Below, one piece after another: positions 25,101-37,280 of a stretch of DNA of 64,000 nucleotides (its first letter is position 1; each line of letters begins with the position of its first letter). A model generated the notes under the pieces. The model did not search any database and had not been told where the DNA came from. It saw nothing but the letters and a program-made list of their open reading frames with translations. This stretch comes from Ampelocalamus luodianensis. Lineage: Eukaryota > Streptophyta > Magnoliopsida > Poales > Poaceae. Location of the stretch: positions 26,356,875 through 26,420,874 of the forward strand of contig CM070623.1 of assembly GCA_036346255.1 (NCBI GenBank), in the 5' to 3' direction. Position numbers and translations under genes: made by a program.

Positions 25101-26882
25101 AATTCATCTAAAATAAATATCCTTTCTTCTATTTTTTATTTTCTTATTTGTTGGATACTTTTGGTATTCGTGTTTATTTCTTTGTTTTTTCGCTTTTCTG
25201 TTTTTGTCGTTAGATGGCGTTGTTTTCGAGAGCGATCCTCTGCAAACAAGTCGAATATCTCAAACCCAAAGGCAAGCGGTTTGATCATATCGATTCATTC
25301 CCATTATTTTCAAGTCTAATATTTTGTTTAACTTGTATGTATGCATGCTTTTGTGTCAAAGTAATTTTGTCGATTAGAGTAGTTAATCCCATTGCATTGT
25401 TGCCACGAAAATTGTTCACCCTCGCCACCACCTTAGGAATATTATTCTCCTTTGGTGAATTAGAGCCGATGAATGATTTAGGGCCTTTTATTTGTATTTA
25501 CGCTATGATGCTTAGCCATGCTTAGTCAGGTAGAATTGGGCGGTTATCGACTTAGTCGGTAACCTTGACCACACAAAATTATTATAACTTTATATTTTAG
25601 CATTTTGCTATGTTATCTGTGAAAACTAAAAATGAAAACAAAATGATTTGGACTTGGGCACAATGGTAAGATTGGTGTGCTTTTGGGTGTGACTGGAATG
25701 GTGCAGAGTCAACAAGGACCGAACATCTTGTTACACTAAACCAAGCATTCTTGCGTGCTAACCACACTAGAGTATATGGGACCTCTCTTGATTTAGTACT
25801 TTGGCGTGTATTGGCTCTCGGTCGCGGAGGTCGCGGGAGGGATGGTGTTGGGAGCATGGTAGTTGTCAGAAAAGCTTCACCCGTGATGGGATTTGTTGTC
25901 TTTCGGCTTTACCATGTAGCGGATGGATTTCTATCCATACGAGCGACTCGTAGTTGATACACAATATTGGAAAACGTCATGTTAGACTTAGCCGTGCTGC
26001 ATACCAAAGGAAGTATGCTAACAGTGGTGGTGGAAAGGCGGTCTAAAGTGTGGGTACATTGGTACACCTCGCAGGTTAAAACTATTGAATAGCCTCGCCT
26101 AGGTTATGGACACGCTGGGGAGGTCTTCCAAGAGTTAGACTACAACCTTTTAATTAAAACTTGATGGGTTGGTATGAGCGGGTGTTCATACTATTATTGT
26201 GATAGCCATTGGGTTGGTCATCTCGGGATGTCTTTTGTCACTACTTTCATTGTATATTGTTATTTCGCAAATAAAATTGAATTGTTAAAGCGCCTTCAAA
26301 CTATTACATTATTGCAAAAGAAAACTTGCTTTCTCGCTAAAGTAAGTCCAGAGCCCTTCCACTTAAATAAAGCTTGCATGTAGTTAAATTATAGTTCTCA
26401 TTGCCCTTACACGTCAGTCTTGCAGTACAAAATAATTTTTGTACTCGGATGCTTTGCTTAATGTTTTGTTGCAGAGGAGCGGGTGAGCCCCAAGGGCTTC
26501 CCTTTTGTGAGATGTCTTTGCGGGTTTGACGACTAGCTTGGCGGCCGGTTGGTTGTCTTGTGGGTAAAGGCACACCGATTGGCTTTTTGTTAATTGCCAT
26601 CTTATGGCCTATTTGCTTCATTGTGTATTTACTTATTTGTATGACTTTTGGCAGTCGGCCTCTCTTTTGTACTAACCCTCTTATATTATGTATGTCTTTT
26701 ATGTTGTGTTGTGCTTCGGTTCTATGTGAATGAATGAGTTTGATTCATGATTTTGTATCGAGGTGTGTATACTGCATTTCTGGGAAGTATACATATCTCG
26801 AGGCTTAGTTTATTTGATTTGTCTTGTTAGGCCAAGTGGATGGTTAAACAAAGACAAGTTTAGATAAATCGGGGTCCTCACA
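22146..26882 (+). mobile_element. 5' LTR of element C
   Basis: 4737 bp. It has an AT-rich start, then a CCGCC-rich block (22570-23480), then AT-rich sequence. A CAG|GTGAGT donor (23505) and a TTTTTCAG acceptor (ending 23699) bracket 195 bases. The long Pro/Ala/Ser frames in the GC block differ between the two LTRs by frameshifting indels, so I do not call them genes. Confidence 0.92.
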
Positions 26883-26886
26883 AAGT

Positions 26887-26899
26887 TGGTATCAGAGCC
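26887..26899 (+). other. tRNA primer-binding site of element C
   Basis: TGGTATCAGAGCC, complementary to the 3' end of initiator Met tRNA, 4 bases after the LTR. Confidence 0.95.
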
Positions 26900-28140
26900 A
26901 TTCCAACCGTAGTAACCCAAGCTTGGTTGTCCTTAGGATATTTTGAAAACCTTATTTTCAAAGAGTCAAATGATTTATGAAAGCTTAAGTAAGTTCTCAG
27001 ATTTTACTCCTTACCTCTCTTAGCTTTCTATCTTACCTTGCTCTAATTTGAGTTTTAAAAGTTGCTTTCCCTTTCCTTCTTTCAAAAGATAGTGTTATCG
27101 TTTAAATTGGGTTTTGGGAACCAATGAGTTTGGCAAATTGAAATGTTAGCCGCCCTCTACAAGATTTTGAAGCTTCCGGAGTTGAAGGTTTCGGCTAGGA
27201 GGCTTGGATGCAAAATCTGGACAGCGATCATTCAATTTCCGGACAGCAGGCTCAAAGGTTTCTAAATAGGGTAGAAAATGAGAGGATAATCAACTAAAAC
27301 TTGTGGGAATAAAAGGGTAATATGTGATACTAGTTCGCTAAGTACCTAACGCTATTTTTGCCGCCTTAATCTTACTCTTGCGTAGTGTTAGGCTTGAGGT
27401 AGTGTGCTGAAATTTTATCTTCTCAAACCATTGCTCGTTCATTCAATACGGGTTAGTGGCAGTGAGAAGTTGAACTTTGGTTTGATGTTTCCTTTGATGT
27501 TTTGGAGCCTTTTTGGAAGCATTTAAAGTTTGTTTACTTACTGTTTTTGGTTTTTGTCTAGGGTGATATCTCATTTCCCCTAGTCGTTAACTTTTCGCTT
27601 TCATCAACTTCGAGTTTTGGGCGGTGTTGCTAACCAAAGTTATTATTAACACCCTTGTTTTCTAAACCTTTTCTAGGCATTTAAAATAAAATAGAACCAT
27701 TTGGTTTTGATGAGAGTTCAAAACTTAACCTAAGTTTTCGAAAGAATTCTAAGTGGTTAAAATAAACTTCAACAAGTCAAAGCTGGAATTTCTTTGTGTT
27801 GAGTGGGTTCTGAAACTACCCAGGCCTCCCTTCGGTTTTGTCTTCTTTAGAACTCTCTTTCGATGCCCCTTACTCTGGAATATCCATACCGCGTCAACTC
27901 GGTGTTACCGCTATGCAGTATTACCTTCGTTCAATTCGTGGTCACACCGCTTCATGAGAGAAGCAAAATCTCAAGAACATAGGTTCTGGGAATCCCTTAC
28001 CGCCATGTAGCACCGGTGCTACCGGAGGTGTGATGGTACCGAGTCCTGCAAACTCGCAAAGACCAGTGTTTGAACCTCTTTATACCATATGAGACCTCCT
28101 TGATTTGTCAGAGCCATTGGACCTCTTGTTGGATCAATCT
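26900..28140 (+). other. Element C internal region without recognisable coding
   Basis: This is where gag should lie, but no gag domain or zinc knuckle can be read. The longest open frame (27753-28010, 85 codons) has no similarity I recognise. Confidence 0.6.
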
Positions 28141-28145
28141 TGACC

Positions 28146-28226
28146 GTTAAGGACTACGACATGGGAAGTCATTACCATCCGGGCAAGACTAATGTTGTCG
28201 CAGATACAATTAGTCAAAAAGGTGTT
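28146..28226 (+). pseudogene. RNase H C-terminal scrap of gypsy pol (element C)
   Basis: The frame reads VKDYDMGSHYHPGKTNVVAD, matching the end of RNase H in element A ([20 protein letters not shown], residues 715-734). It keeps the last catalytic Asp. Nothing on either side continues the domain. Confidence 0.85.
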
Positions 28227-28522
28227 TTGCAATGCATTGTTGCTCCAGGAACTGCAGCCTACCCTCCTTGAAGACTTTTATTGTCTCAACCGGTGTGGTT
28301 GGGCACGGGTCTATTCTTCGCTTTGGTTGTGCAACCAACCTTAGTGGATTAGATCAAGTTTGCTCGGCGATCGGATCTTTGGAATGAACCAAATCAAGCA
28401 AAATGTCAAGATCGAACAACCAACCCGGTTAAGTCGAGATCGATTTGTGCACTCAACCGAACGAGAAGGGCTATGCGGATCGTTGTCATCACAAGTTAAG
28501 TTTACTTCTGTGGCCTAAATGG

Positions 28523-28751
28523 CCATAGTCCATCTAAGAAGCTTGCTGCGGAGGGATGACTCCGTATAGTTAGTTAACCGATTGTGGTCTCGTTCATTAG
28601 TGGAGTAACTAGACAATTTGCTTCACCAACTAAGGATAACCATAGTCCCTCTAAGATAGCTAGTCTGCGGAGGATGACTCAGTGTAGCTAGTTAGCGGTG
28701 AGATTCCATTGTTAGTGGAGTTAACTGGACAAATCGCTCCACCAACTAACC
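28523..28751. repeat. Two-unit diverged tandem repeat of about 115 bp in element C
   Basis: Unit 1 is 28523-28639 and unit 2 is 28640-28751. Both start CCATAGTCC(A/C)TCTAAGA and share TGCGGAGG(G)ATGACTC, TTAGTGGAGT and TTCACCAACTAA/TCCACCAACTAA. It sits between the RNase H scrap and the integrase tail. Confidence 0.8.
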
Positions 28752-29040
28752 ACCACCTGCACCACCACCCATAGTATCGGAAAGAGCTCTCGATCTGTCA
28801 ATCCTTGTTGTATCCGGACCTAGTAAGTTTTCCCGTGTCGACTAAAAGTGGCACGTTTCTCACGGTCTAAACCAGTTCGTCTTTGGTCGAATCTTTAACC
28901 TTTGCATCTCGGGATCGTATGTTGGGTCGTAATCGTGACCTAACGAGAAACAATGCAATAAAACAATAGATCCAAGTACAACAAAATATTCTAAAATAGA
29001 TAAAGAATCATAAAGAAAGGTTGTGTCTTTGCGAAGCGAA

Positions 29041-29187
29041 CGAAAAGCAACGAATCGCACTCAATTCGTGAAAGTTCGATGGTCAACTCGTTCAGTGAGT
29101 GAGATACTTGGGAACGAGAAGATCATCTCGCACGCAAACTACCCTCTTTCGTCCCCGGCTGATCCAAATCTCGGGACGAGATTTCTG
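29041..29187 (+). pseudogene. Integrase C-terminal tail of gypsy pol (element C)
   Basis: The frame reads NRTQFVKVRWSTRSVSEILG and then SHANYPLSSPADPNLGTRFL, a recognisable chromovirus integrase tail (the KFVKVQWSNHSEEEATWE-type end). It finishes just before the polypurine tract. The middle of pol is missing. Confidence 0.75.
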
Positions 29188-29188
29188 T

Positions 29189-29198
29189 AAGGGGGAGA
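29189..29198 (+). other. Polypurine tract of element C
   Basis: AAGGGGGAGA, two bases before the LTR start TGTAACATCC at 29201. Confidence 0.9.
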
Positions 29199-29200
29199 TT

Positions 29201-32200
29201 TGTAACATCCCAAATCTTGGGTTGTGTTTCAAATGTAAGAAAATGAGTAGAAATTAAAACTTTTCTTGCATCTTGAAGTTTTTGAACAATTCTATAATTC
29301 TTGTAAAGGAATTGTGGGAAATCAAAAACCAACACCTCAATTGACTAAAGTCAAACCCTAGAACAATCCTTGTTAAATTTCTGGAGGAAAATTCTGTGCA
29401 TGGAAATCCTAGCTAAGTGACTAAAGCAAGTTTGAAAAAGAATTTATTTTAACCTTTTGGCTTATGAAAATTGACCAAAATAAAATTTCCTAAGTCTTAA
29501 ATGAACCTGAGGATACCCACAAAAATTTTCAGAATTGTTGAAAATTTATTGCTATTTTGAGCAACCCAATCAAACTAGTTTTGATTTGGTCAAATGAAAT
29601 CCAATTCAAAACCCTAACCTAACCCCCTTGCTTTCCCTTCCATTCCCTTGCCTCCCCACTGGCAGTTGAGCTGCGCCGAGCCGCCCCCCCCACGCGCTCC
29701 TCTTCTACAGCCGCCGCCACATCCCAACTCCCCCACCGAGCTCTCCTTCCCGGTGCTCCTCGGCTCTCTGGCGCCCTCCTCTCTATTCCACCGCCGCTAC
29801 CTCCGGCCCGGCCGCCCCAGCTCCTCTGCGTCGCGCGCCTCCCCACCGAGCGGCGCGACCTCCCACCGCTCCCCATGCCGGCTTCTCCCCGGATCCAGTG
29901 CCTCCCACACCCTTCTCTCCACCGAGCTCTCCTCCCTCCGCCCCTCTGTTGCCTTGCTCTGTCCCGGCTAGCCGCTGTCTGCCTCTCGCGAGCTCGTCCA
30001 GCTGCTGCCACCTGGCCCCTCTCCCGCTCAACCGGCCGCCGCACCTCCTTCCCTTAGATCCCGCGCCTCCTCGTCCATGATGCCGCCGCCTCAGCAAGCC
30101 CGCCACCTTCCTCTGCTCGCGCGCCCACCAGTGCCCTCTCCTCTCGTGCCCATTGCCGGCCGCTTCCACCGCTGCCGGTTGCCGACGGTGCGGCTCTGTC
30201 TTCCTCGGCCCGACCATGCCGACCTCGTCTCCTCCGCCACTGCTCCAGGACCTGCGCGCCACCGACGCCTTCACTGCTCCGAGCCGCCGCGTCCCCTTCC
30301 TGCTGGCCGGCCCGGCCTCGCCTGAGCGCCGCCACTGTGCACCCCTGCTCTGCGCTGCTACCAGCCTCCTCCACGGCCGATCGCCGCCAGGCTGCTCGGC
30401 CACCGCCGACCGCCTCAAGCCGCACCGCCATTGCCTTCGGGGTCACCGTAGCCTCGCGGTTCCATTTTGCCCGTGTACGGCCGCCACCGTTGGACCTCCT
30501 GCCGGCGATGAACCCTGGCCGGGCCACCTTTGGCTCCTCCTCTCTGTGTCAGGTGAGTCTTCTTATCTCTCTAGCTCTCTGTTAATGCTAGTCGGTATGA
30601 ATGAGTGAGCATATATCTGTGAAGGCCATAGAGTAGTTAGCATTCATAGTTAATCAGTGTAATGGTCTATTTGGCCTGAAGATGAAGATCTGCGCTTAGG
30701 AATCTGTTCTTGAATGAGCTCAATTCACCTGGGTTTTGGTTTTTCAGGTGTTCAATGGCTGTCTGTCCTGTAGTTTCACCCCTGAAGCTCCTCTCTGTAC
30801 TCGAAAAGAGAACTCATTTGTTATGTCAACTCTCTTAAACTAACAGGTTTTGGGCATGTTAATTGATCACTCAAATTTTATTGATAGTGAATGGTTGATC
30901 TAGTGAGATGTTAGGTGACAAAGCTTTGAAATTCTTTGGATAACGCAGAGAAGTTTTTCTACAGGCTAGAATCGTCAGTGAGTTGCTAACCTGACCAACT
31001 CTAATGGTTAGAATGTTGTCTTAATCTTCCAGTGGCAACCAAATCTGAAATCTGTCGGGAAGTGAGTTTTTAACAAAACTAACAGAGAAACAACCTTTTC
31101 CCCTAATAGGAGGTAGGGTCAGAAAAGGCCTCATTTTGAAATCTGCTTTGGTCTATGGTGTTGTCAATTCTGGAAACAGTTGGTAAGTTTAATAGCTAGT
31201 GGATCTTTCAGAATCTTCAAACCCCTTATTAATAGCTAAACCTGTAGTTTAAGAGTTGAACCTTGAACCATCAGTTTTGCCAATAAGTTTATGACCTTGT
31301 TAGTCTTGTAGTTAGCCATGTTTCGAGTCATCTCGTTGGTTGGCGATTATCTAGTAATAGTAACCTAATCTGAAAAACCAATAGGATTGTGAATATTCGA
31401 AACTAGCGATAAAGCAATCAAATTGCTTTTGTTGTAATGTTGATCAGAGAAATCCTTTGGGTTGAATTAGAGATATTACTAGCTGCTTTGTCACTTCAAA
31501 TGCTTGTAAGTACAAGGGTTGTGTTGGCTTGAAAAGTCTTTAAAAGCTAACCTAAAAGAGAGCACCCTTCATACACCACTCAAGCTAATAAGATACATAA
31601 TTAAGGATTAGTGAGGAGTATAAGATGTTTTACCTATATCCAGAGTTTTGCTAAAAAAAAACAATCTTGGCTAGTAGTGTTGCCACTCAAACTTATGTTT
31701 AGCAAAATAAAATTTGAACTGTCAGAAGTAGAGCTGGCAGCACTCACTTCAGAAAAATGTTCTTTTGTAGGTGGTTTAAACAGTAAAGGAATTTTGGTGC
31801 CTTGGGCTGTGTTTAGCTTTGAGGTCACTCAAAACTTTGCCTAACTAGCAAGTATGTGAATATGATTTGTTAATACCCGCTCAACTCAGGCCATTTCCTT
31901 TTAAAGGATGTTTGAGCTAGAAAAGAAATTAAGGTGCAATTAAGAATAACAGTAAGTTTTGTCAATCTTATTTCATGTGCTTAGAAAGTTGATTGCAGGT
32001 AGCTTTTAGATTGACCGAAGCAACCCAATCTGAGAAGGTTTCCGGTTGAAATCTTGCTTTCAACAGTGGACCTTGCTCTAGTTTCAACTCTAAAAATTCA
32101 TAACCAATTCCATTCAACTCTTAAATCAAATAATTTATGTCTCTAAATTCATCTAAAATAAATATCCTTTCTTCTATTTTTTATTTTTCTTATTTGTTGG

Positions 32201-33950
32201 ATACTTTTGGTATTCTGGTGTTTATTTGCTATTTTTCGCTTTTGCAGTTTTTGTCGTTAGATGGCGTTGTTTTCGAGAGCGATCCTCTGCAGCAAGTCGA
32301 ATATCTCAAACCCAGCAAAGGCAAGCAGTTTGATCATATCCAGTTCATTCCCATTATTTTCAAGTCTAATATTTTGTTTAACTTGTATGTATGCATGCTT
32401 TTGTGTCAAAGTAATTTTGTCGATTAGAGGTAGTTAATCCCATTGCATTGTTGCCCTGAAAATTGTTCACCCCTGCCACCACCTTAGGAATATTATTCTC
32501 ACTGGTGAATTAGAGCCCGATGAATGATTTAGGGCCTTTTATTTGTATTTACGCTATGATGCTTAGCCATGCTTAGTCACCGGTAGAATTGGGCGGTTAT
32601 CGACTTAGTCGGTAACCTTGACCACACAAAATTATTATAACTTTATATTTTAGCATTTTTGCTATGTTATCTGTGAAAACTAAAAATGAAAACAAAATGA
32701 TTTGGACTTGGGCACAATGGTAAGATTGGTGTGCTTTTGGGTGTGACTGGAATGGTGCCCGAGTCAACAAGGACCGAACATCTTGTTACACTAAACCAAG
32801 CATTCTTGCGTGCTAACCACACTAGAGTATATGGGACCTCTCTTGATTTAGTACTTTGGCGTGTATTGGCTCCGGGTCGCAGGAGGTCGCAGGAGGGATG
32901 GTGTTGGGAGCATGGTAGTTGTCCGAAAAGCTTCACCCGTGATGGGATTTGTTGTCTTTTCGGCTTTACCATGTAAGCGTATGGATTTCTATCCATACGA
33001 GCGACTTGTAGTTGATACACAATATTGGAAAACGTCATGTTAGACTTAGTCGTGCCTGCATACCAAAGGAAGTATGCTAACCGTGGCTGGTGGAAAGGCG
33101 GTCTAAAGTGTGGGTACATTGGTACACCCCTGCAGGGTTAAAACTATTCGAATAGCCTCGTCCTAGGTTATGGACACGCTTGGGGAGGTCTTCCAAGAGT
33201 TAGACTACAACCTTTTAATTAAAACTTGATGGGTTGGTATGAACGGGTGTTCATACTATTGTTGTGATGGCCATTGGGTTGGTCATCTCCAGGATGTCTT
33301 TTTGTCACTACTTACTGTATCGCTGTTATTTCTGCAAATAAAATTGAATTGTTAAAACTGCCTTCAAACTATTACATTATTGCAAAAGAAAACTTGCTTT
33401 CTGCTAAAAGTAAGTCCAGAGCCCCTTCCACTTAAATAAAGTTTGCATGTAGTTAAATTATAGTTCTGTTACCCTTACACGTCAGTCTTGCGAGTACAAA
33501 AACAATTTTTGTACTCAGATGCTTTGCTTAATGTTTTTGTTGCAGAGGAAGCAGGTGAGCCCCAAGGGCTTCCCTTTTGTGAGATGTGCTGCGGGTTTGA
33601 CGACTAGCTTGGCGGCCCGGTTGGTTGCCTTGTGGGTAAAGGCACACCGATTGGCTTTTGTTAATTGCCATCTTATGGCCTATTTGCTTCATTGTGTATT
33701 TACTTATTTGTATGACTTTTGGCGTCGGCCTCTCTTTGTACTAACCCTCTTATATTATGTATGTCTTTTATGTTGTGTTGTACTTCGGTTCTATGTGAAT
33801 GAATGAGTTTGATTCATGATTTTGTATCGAGGTGTGTATACTGCATTTCTGGGAAGTATACATATCTCGAGGCTTGGTTTATTTGATTTGTACTGTTAGG
33901 GCCAAGTGGATGGTTAAACAGTACAAGCCGAATAAATCGGGGTCCTCACA
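29201..33950 (+). mobile_element. 3' LTR of element C
   Basis: 4750 bp, collinear with 22146-26882. AT-rich parts are nearly identical. The GC-rich block 29640-30520 differs by many short indels. The 195-base GT-AG interval recurs at 30553-30747. Confidence 0.92.
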
Positions 33951-33955
33951 TTGGC

Positions 33956-36900
33956 AACCTCAAAGTTATGCTCAAACTGAACACAAAATCTACACCTATG
34001 TAGTGAGACTCTTTCAATCCACCATAACATACTCTGATCAACTTCCCTACCAAAAGAATTACTTTAACAAATAATTCTCAACACATCTCAATATAGATTT
34101 CAGCCACAATCACGTTACCTCAATCTTGTAAGGATAATCAACTTGAAATTCACCGCATACACACTCATTTACTACATTCAAGGGATTCTATCAAAGATCA
34201 CCATAACTCTTGGAACCTAATCATGGGAAACCAAGGTGCTAGCATAAAAATGCAAGCCCGAATTTAATCTCTAAGACTCCTACACTGAACTTCTGGTAAA
34301 TTTGATAGGTAACCCTCAGGTCTGATGACTAAAATTTCACACAGCCCAACAATAACCTCAGTCCTTAGTATCAACATTCATCACTTGTCAAGTAACCGCC
34401 CAAGGCTATTCGTTTCATCAATCTTAGCCCTTCTCTAACCCACACCAATTAAATGCAGTTACTCAACCACAATAAACACATATTGTCACAACACCCTAAC
34501 TGATTGACCAAGATTTAAACATACTCAATCACTAACGTCAATAAATAAATATATTTTTGATCAAGTTACCCTTAGAGATAATCTAACTCCCATAGGGTTA
34601 CTCACTGAGGCCGAGTCATACTTGACAATAACTCAACAATCCCTGCTATCTCATTAATTAACACGACTATTAGATTTCTCTACACTGCTACTCTCCTTGA
34701 ACTACTCCATCATACTTCTTCTACACAATCTTATCGAGTACCCAAATGCGATACTCTAATAAACTGGTCAAGATTTCCACACTTGTTAATTCTAATGTTC
34801 TGTCAAAATGAACACAAAATCTTGGACCACATCTCGCTATAGGTCCTACTAGTTGTAGCAACGAAACCTGTTAGCTCCAAAGACAAGCATTCTTTTTAAA
34901 TCAAATCCTCTGCAAGGATTATTCTAATAAATTGATTTATTACTCAATGCCCCTCAGACAACCTGACACTTAAAGGTTCACCAAACCATCTACTAGACCA
35001 CCACTATCTAGTTGCCAATTCACATCCGACGAGACTTTGCAATACAGTTCAGTTAACCCTTTCTTAGAAGAAGAGGCAAATAGAAGTAAATTTCAGCACA
35101 AAGGAAACGTTACCACTTACGATCGTTACAAGATCAAGAGAACAATTAAATAACAATGATCTTGGAAAACAAAAGATGAGATCATAATTGAGGGCACACG
35201 TTCCACAAGCGAGAGAGAATATCAAGCCTCAAGCGAGAATAAAACATTGCTTTGAAATTCGGAAAAAACCTCTTGTGGGCAAGAATAACGATTTTAGATA
35301 AACTTCAATAACACGCAAATTACGAACTTGACTTCAATCTCAAATACTTCTACTTCACTTTTTCCTTTTACAAAGAAAATGACTTCGTTGGTTACAACAT
35401 CACCATACCAACTCCAACAAAAAGGGATTTCAAGACTACAACACATAAACCACCTAGGAACTTATAAAACCTCTCAACACTTCACTTTGCTCAAAACAAT
35501 TTCAGCTACCACACCAACCTGAGGTCTGAAAGATCATAAACACGAAACTAGAAACATTTTCATTTAATCAATATTAGGTGAGCAATCCAATTCCTTTACA
35601 CAAAATATTCAATATTATGATCATAATCCCTTACTGACCATCGCCATAACAATGACATAATACACTCTTAGCGAGACTCATTATAGCCTCTTATCCCCTC
35701 ATAAACCTACCCAAAACAAACACAAGCCACAAGGTTGAAATAAACCTCTTCTAATCAGATCATGCTATCAAATAATAATTTCGCTAGGCACACTATCAGA
35801 AACCACATAATCATTCATCCACTAATCTATAAATGGTGCTCAACACCCACCTCATCTATCATCAACAATTGACAATTGTAACTATCACATATGCAAATAG
35901 GATCATACGTCTATTTGTAATCACCTGAACCATCTATATACACTGTGTCAATATTCCACTTTATGCTCAGAGTTTAAGTAAGGATTTAATAACATCATCT
36001 CCTTAAATCACCGGGTTTCACAAGGTACTACCTCAACTTTCATCCAATCCGGTATACATGTTTCAATCTAGCAATTAAGTATAATCATCAAGTAGTCAGC
36101 TTATGAAAATTTCTGGATTAAAATCCTCTAAGTCAACGTCAAACATATCCTTAACATAATCATCACTATTGATAGATTAATCCATTGGGACCCATTACAC
36201 CGAATTATCCAATAAATTTAACAAATTCCACAATCTTAATGCTCAGACCAAATCACCAATATCTCATAATTATTAATAAATCCTTTAACCTCAATTGGGT
36301 ACAACCATACCCTTAAACACAGTTCGACAAGAACTACTACAAGACACCATCGAATTAAACAACTTCCCTTCTAAGGGTCTTAGTTAAGATCCAATATGCA
36401 CCACACTACAGACTCAACTTGATAACCCATATCACAACCATTAATTTCTTCGGTTATAACCTCTAGTTTAACCATGACAAGACATCGCTAAAGGTTTAAC
36501 GTTTCCTTTCATAAAAGAGAAACATTCAACTTCCACACTCAAAATACCCAAAAGAGATACCTTGCGTCAAAGCCTCCATGTACTAAAGGTCTTGCAAAAG
36601 GAAACTTTCATTAGCTAAAAAAACATCAAGCGAATAAATGAGTCAAGGTTTTCCAATGAGAAAGACAAAACTCCATTATAAAGGTCAAGCTTGACAATCA
36701 ACCAAGTTCACCAGCCGCAAAAATAACTCAACGATTGGGAAAACAATGATTGCTTTACAGGACAAAATTAAACCAATGGAAACAAATCAATCCTTTTCAA
36801 AGCAACCCATCAGCCGTAATAAACTAATAACCCAAGAGAAGCTCATCAACCCCAACTAGACAAGAGTTGACCAAATTCAAATTTCAAAGAAGAGAAAAAC

Positions 36901-37266
36901 TCTTCTAAATATACTTACTATTAAAGCCTGAACTACGATATCCAATGTGGGCACTTCACTATTGCTATACCACGAACAGTGGTTTAACCTGGTACAGCAC
37001 AGGGCCACAACCTCGACCTCAACCTCTCAACATGGGTTATCCCTACACATATTAACTATAGCATTAATATATATATATATATATATATGTATGTATATAT
37101 ATATGTATGTATGTATGTATGTATATATATGTATGTATGTATGTATATCATAATAGGAATCATCAATACAACATGCGAAAACGTAAATGCAATGCAATAA
37201 CCCAATCCCACCTACTGTGCTTAGTGTGTCAAAATTAATGTTTTATCAACCACGGACTTACAGCCC
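33956..37266 (-). other. Element B internal region, 5' part, non-coding
   Basis: 3.3 kb of AT-rich sequence lies between the primer site of B and the insertion of C. I see no gag, protease or RT motif on either strand, and the few short open frames (for example 35328-35522) are not credible. Confidence 0.65.
37067..37150. repeat. Compound (TA)n/(GTAT)n microsatellite
   Basis: A TA run passes into GTAT repeats, back to TA, then GTAT again. It lies in the internal region of B, close to the primer site. Confidence 0.95.
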
Positions 37267-37278
37267 GCTCTGATACCA
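37267..37278 (-). other. tRNA primer-binding site of element B
   Basis: The plus strand reads GCTCTGATACCA, the complement of TGGTATCAGAGC (initiator Met tRNA), two bases from the LTR at 37281. Confidence 0.95.
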
Positions 37279-37280
37279 AC

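Larger units (their letters stand above)
22146..33950 (+). mobile_element. LTR retrotransposon C, internally deleted, youngest in the nest
   Basis: LTRs 22146-26882 and 29201-33950 (about 4.74 kb each) start TGTAACATCCCAAATCTTGG and end GGGGTCCTCACA. The target duplication TTGGC is perfect (22141-22145, 33951-33955). The primer site is at 26887 and the polypurine tract at 29189, giving plus orientation. The internal part is only 2.3 kb and keeps two scraps of pol, so C depends on other elements for mobility. It lies inside element B. Confidence 0.95.
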
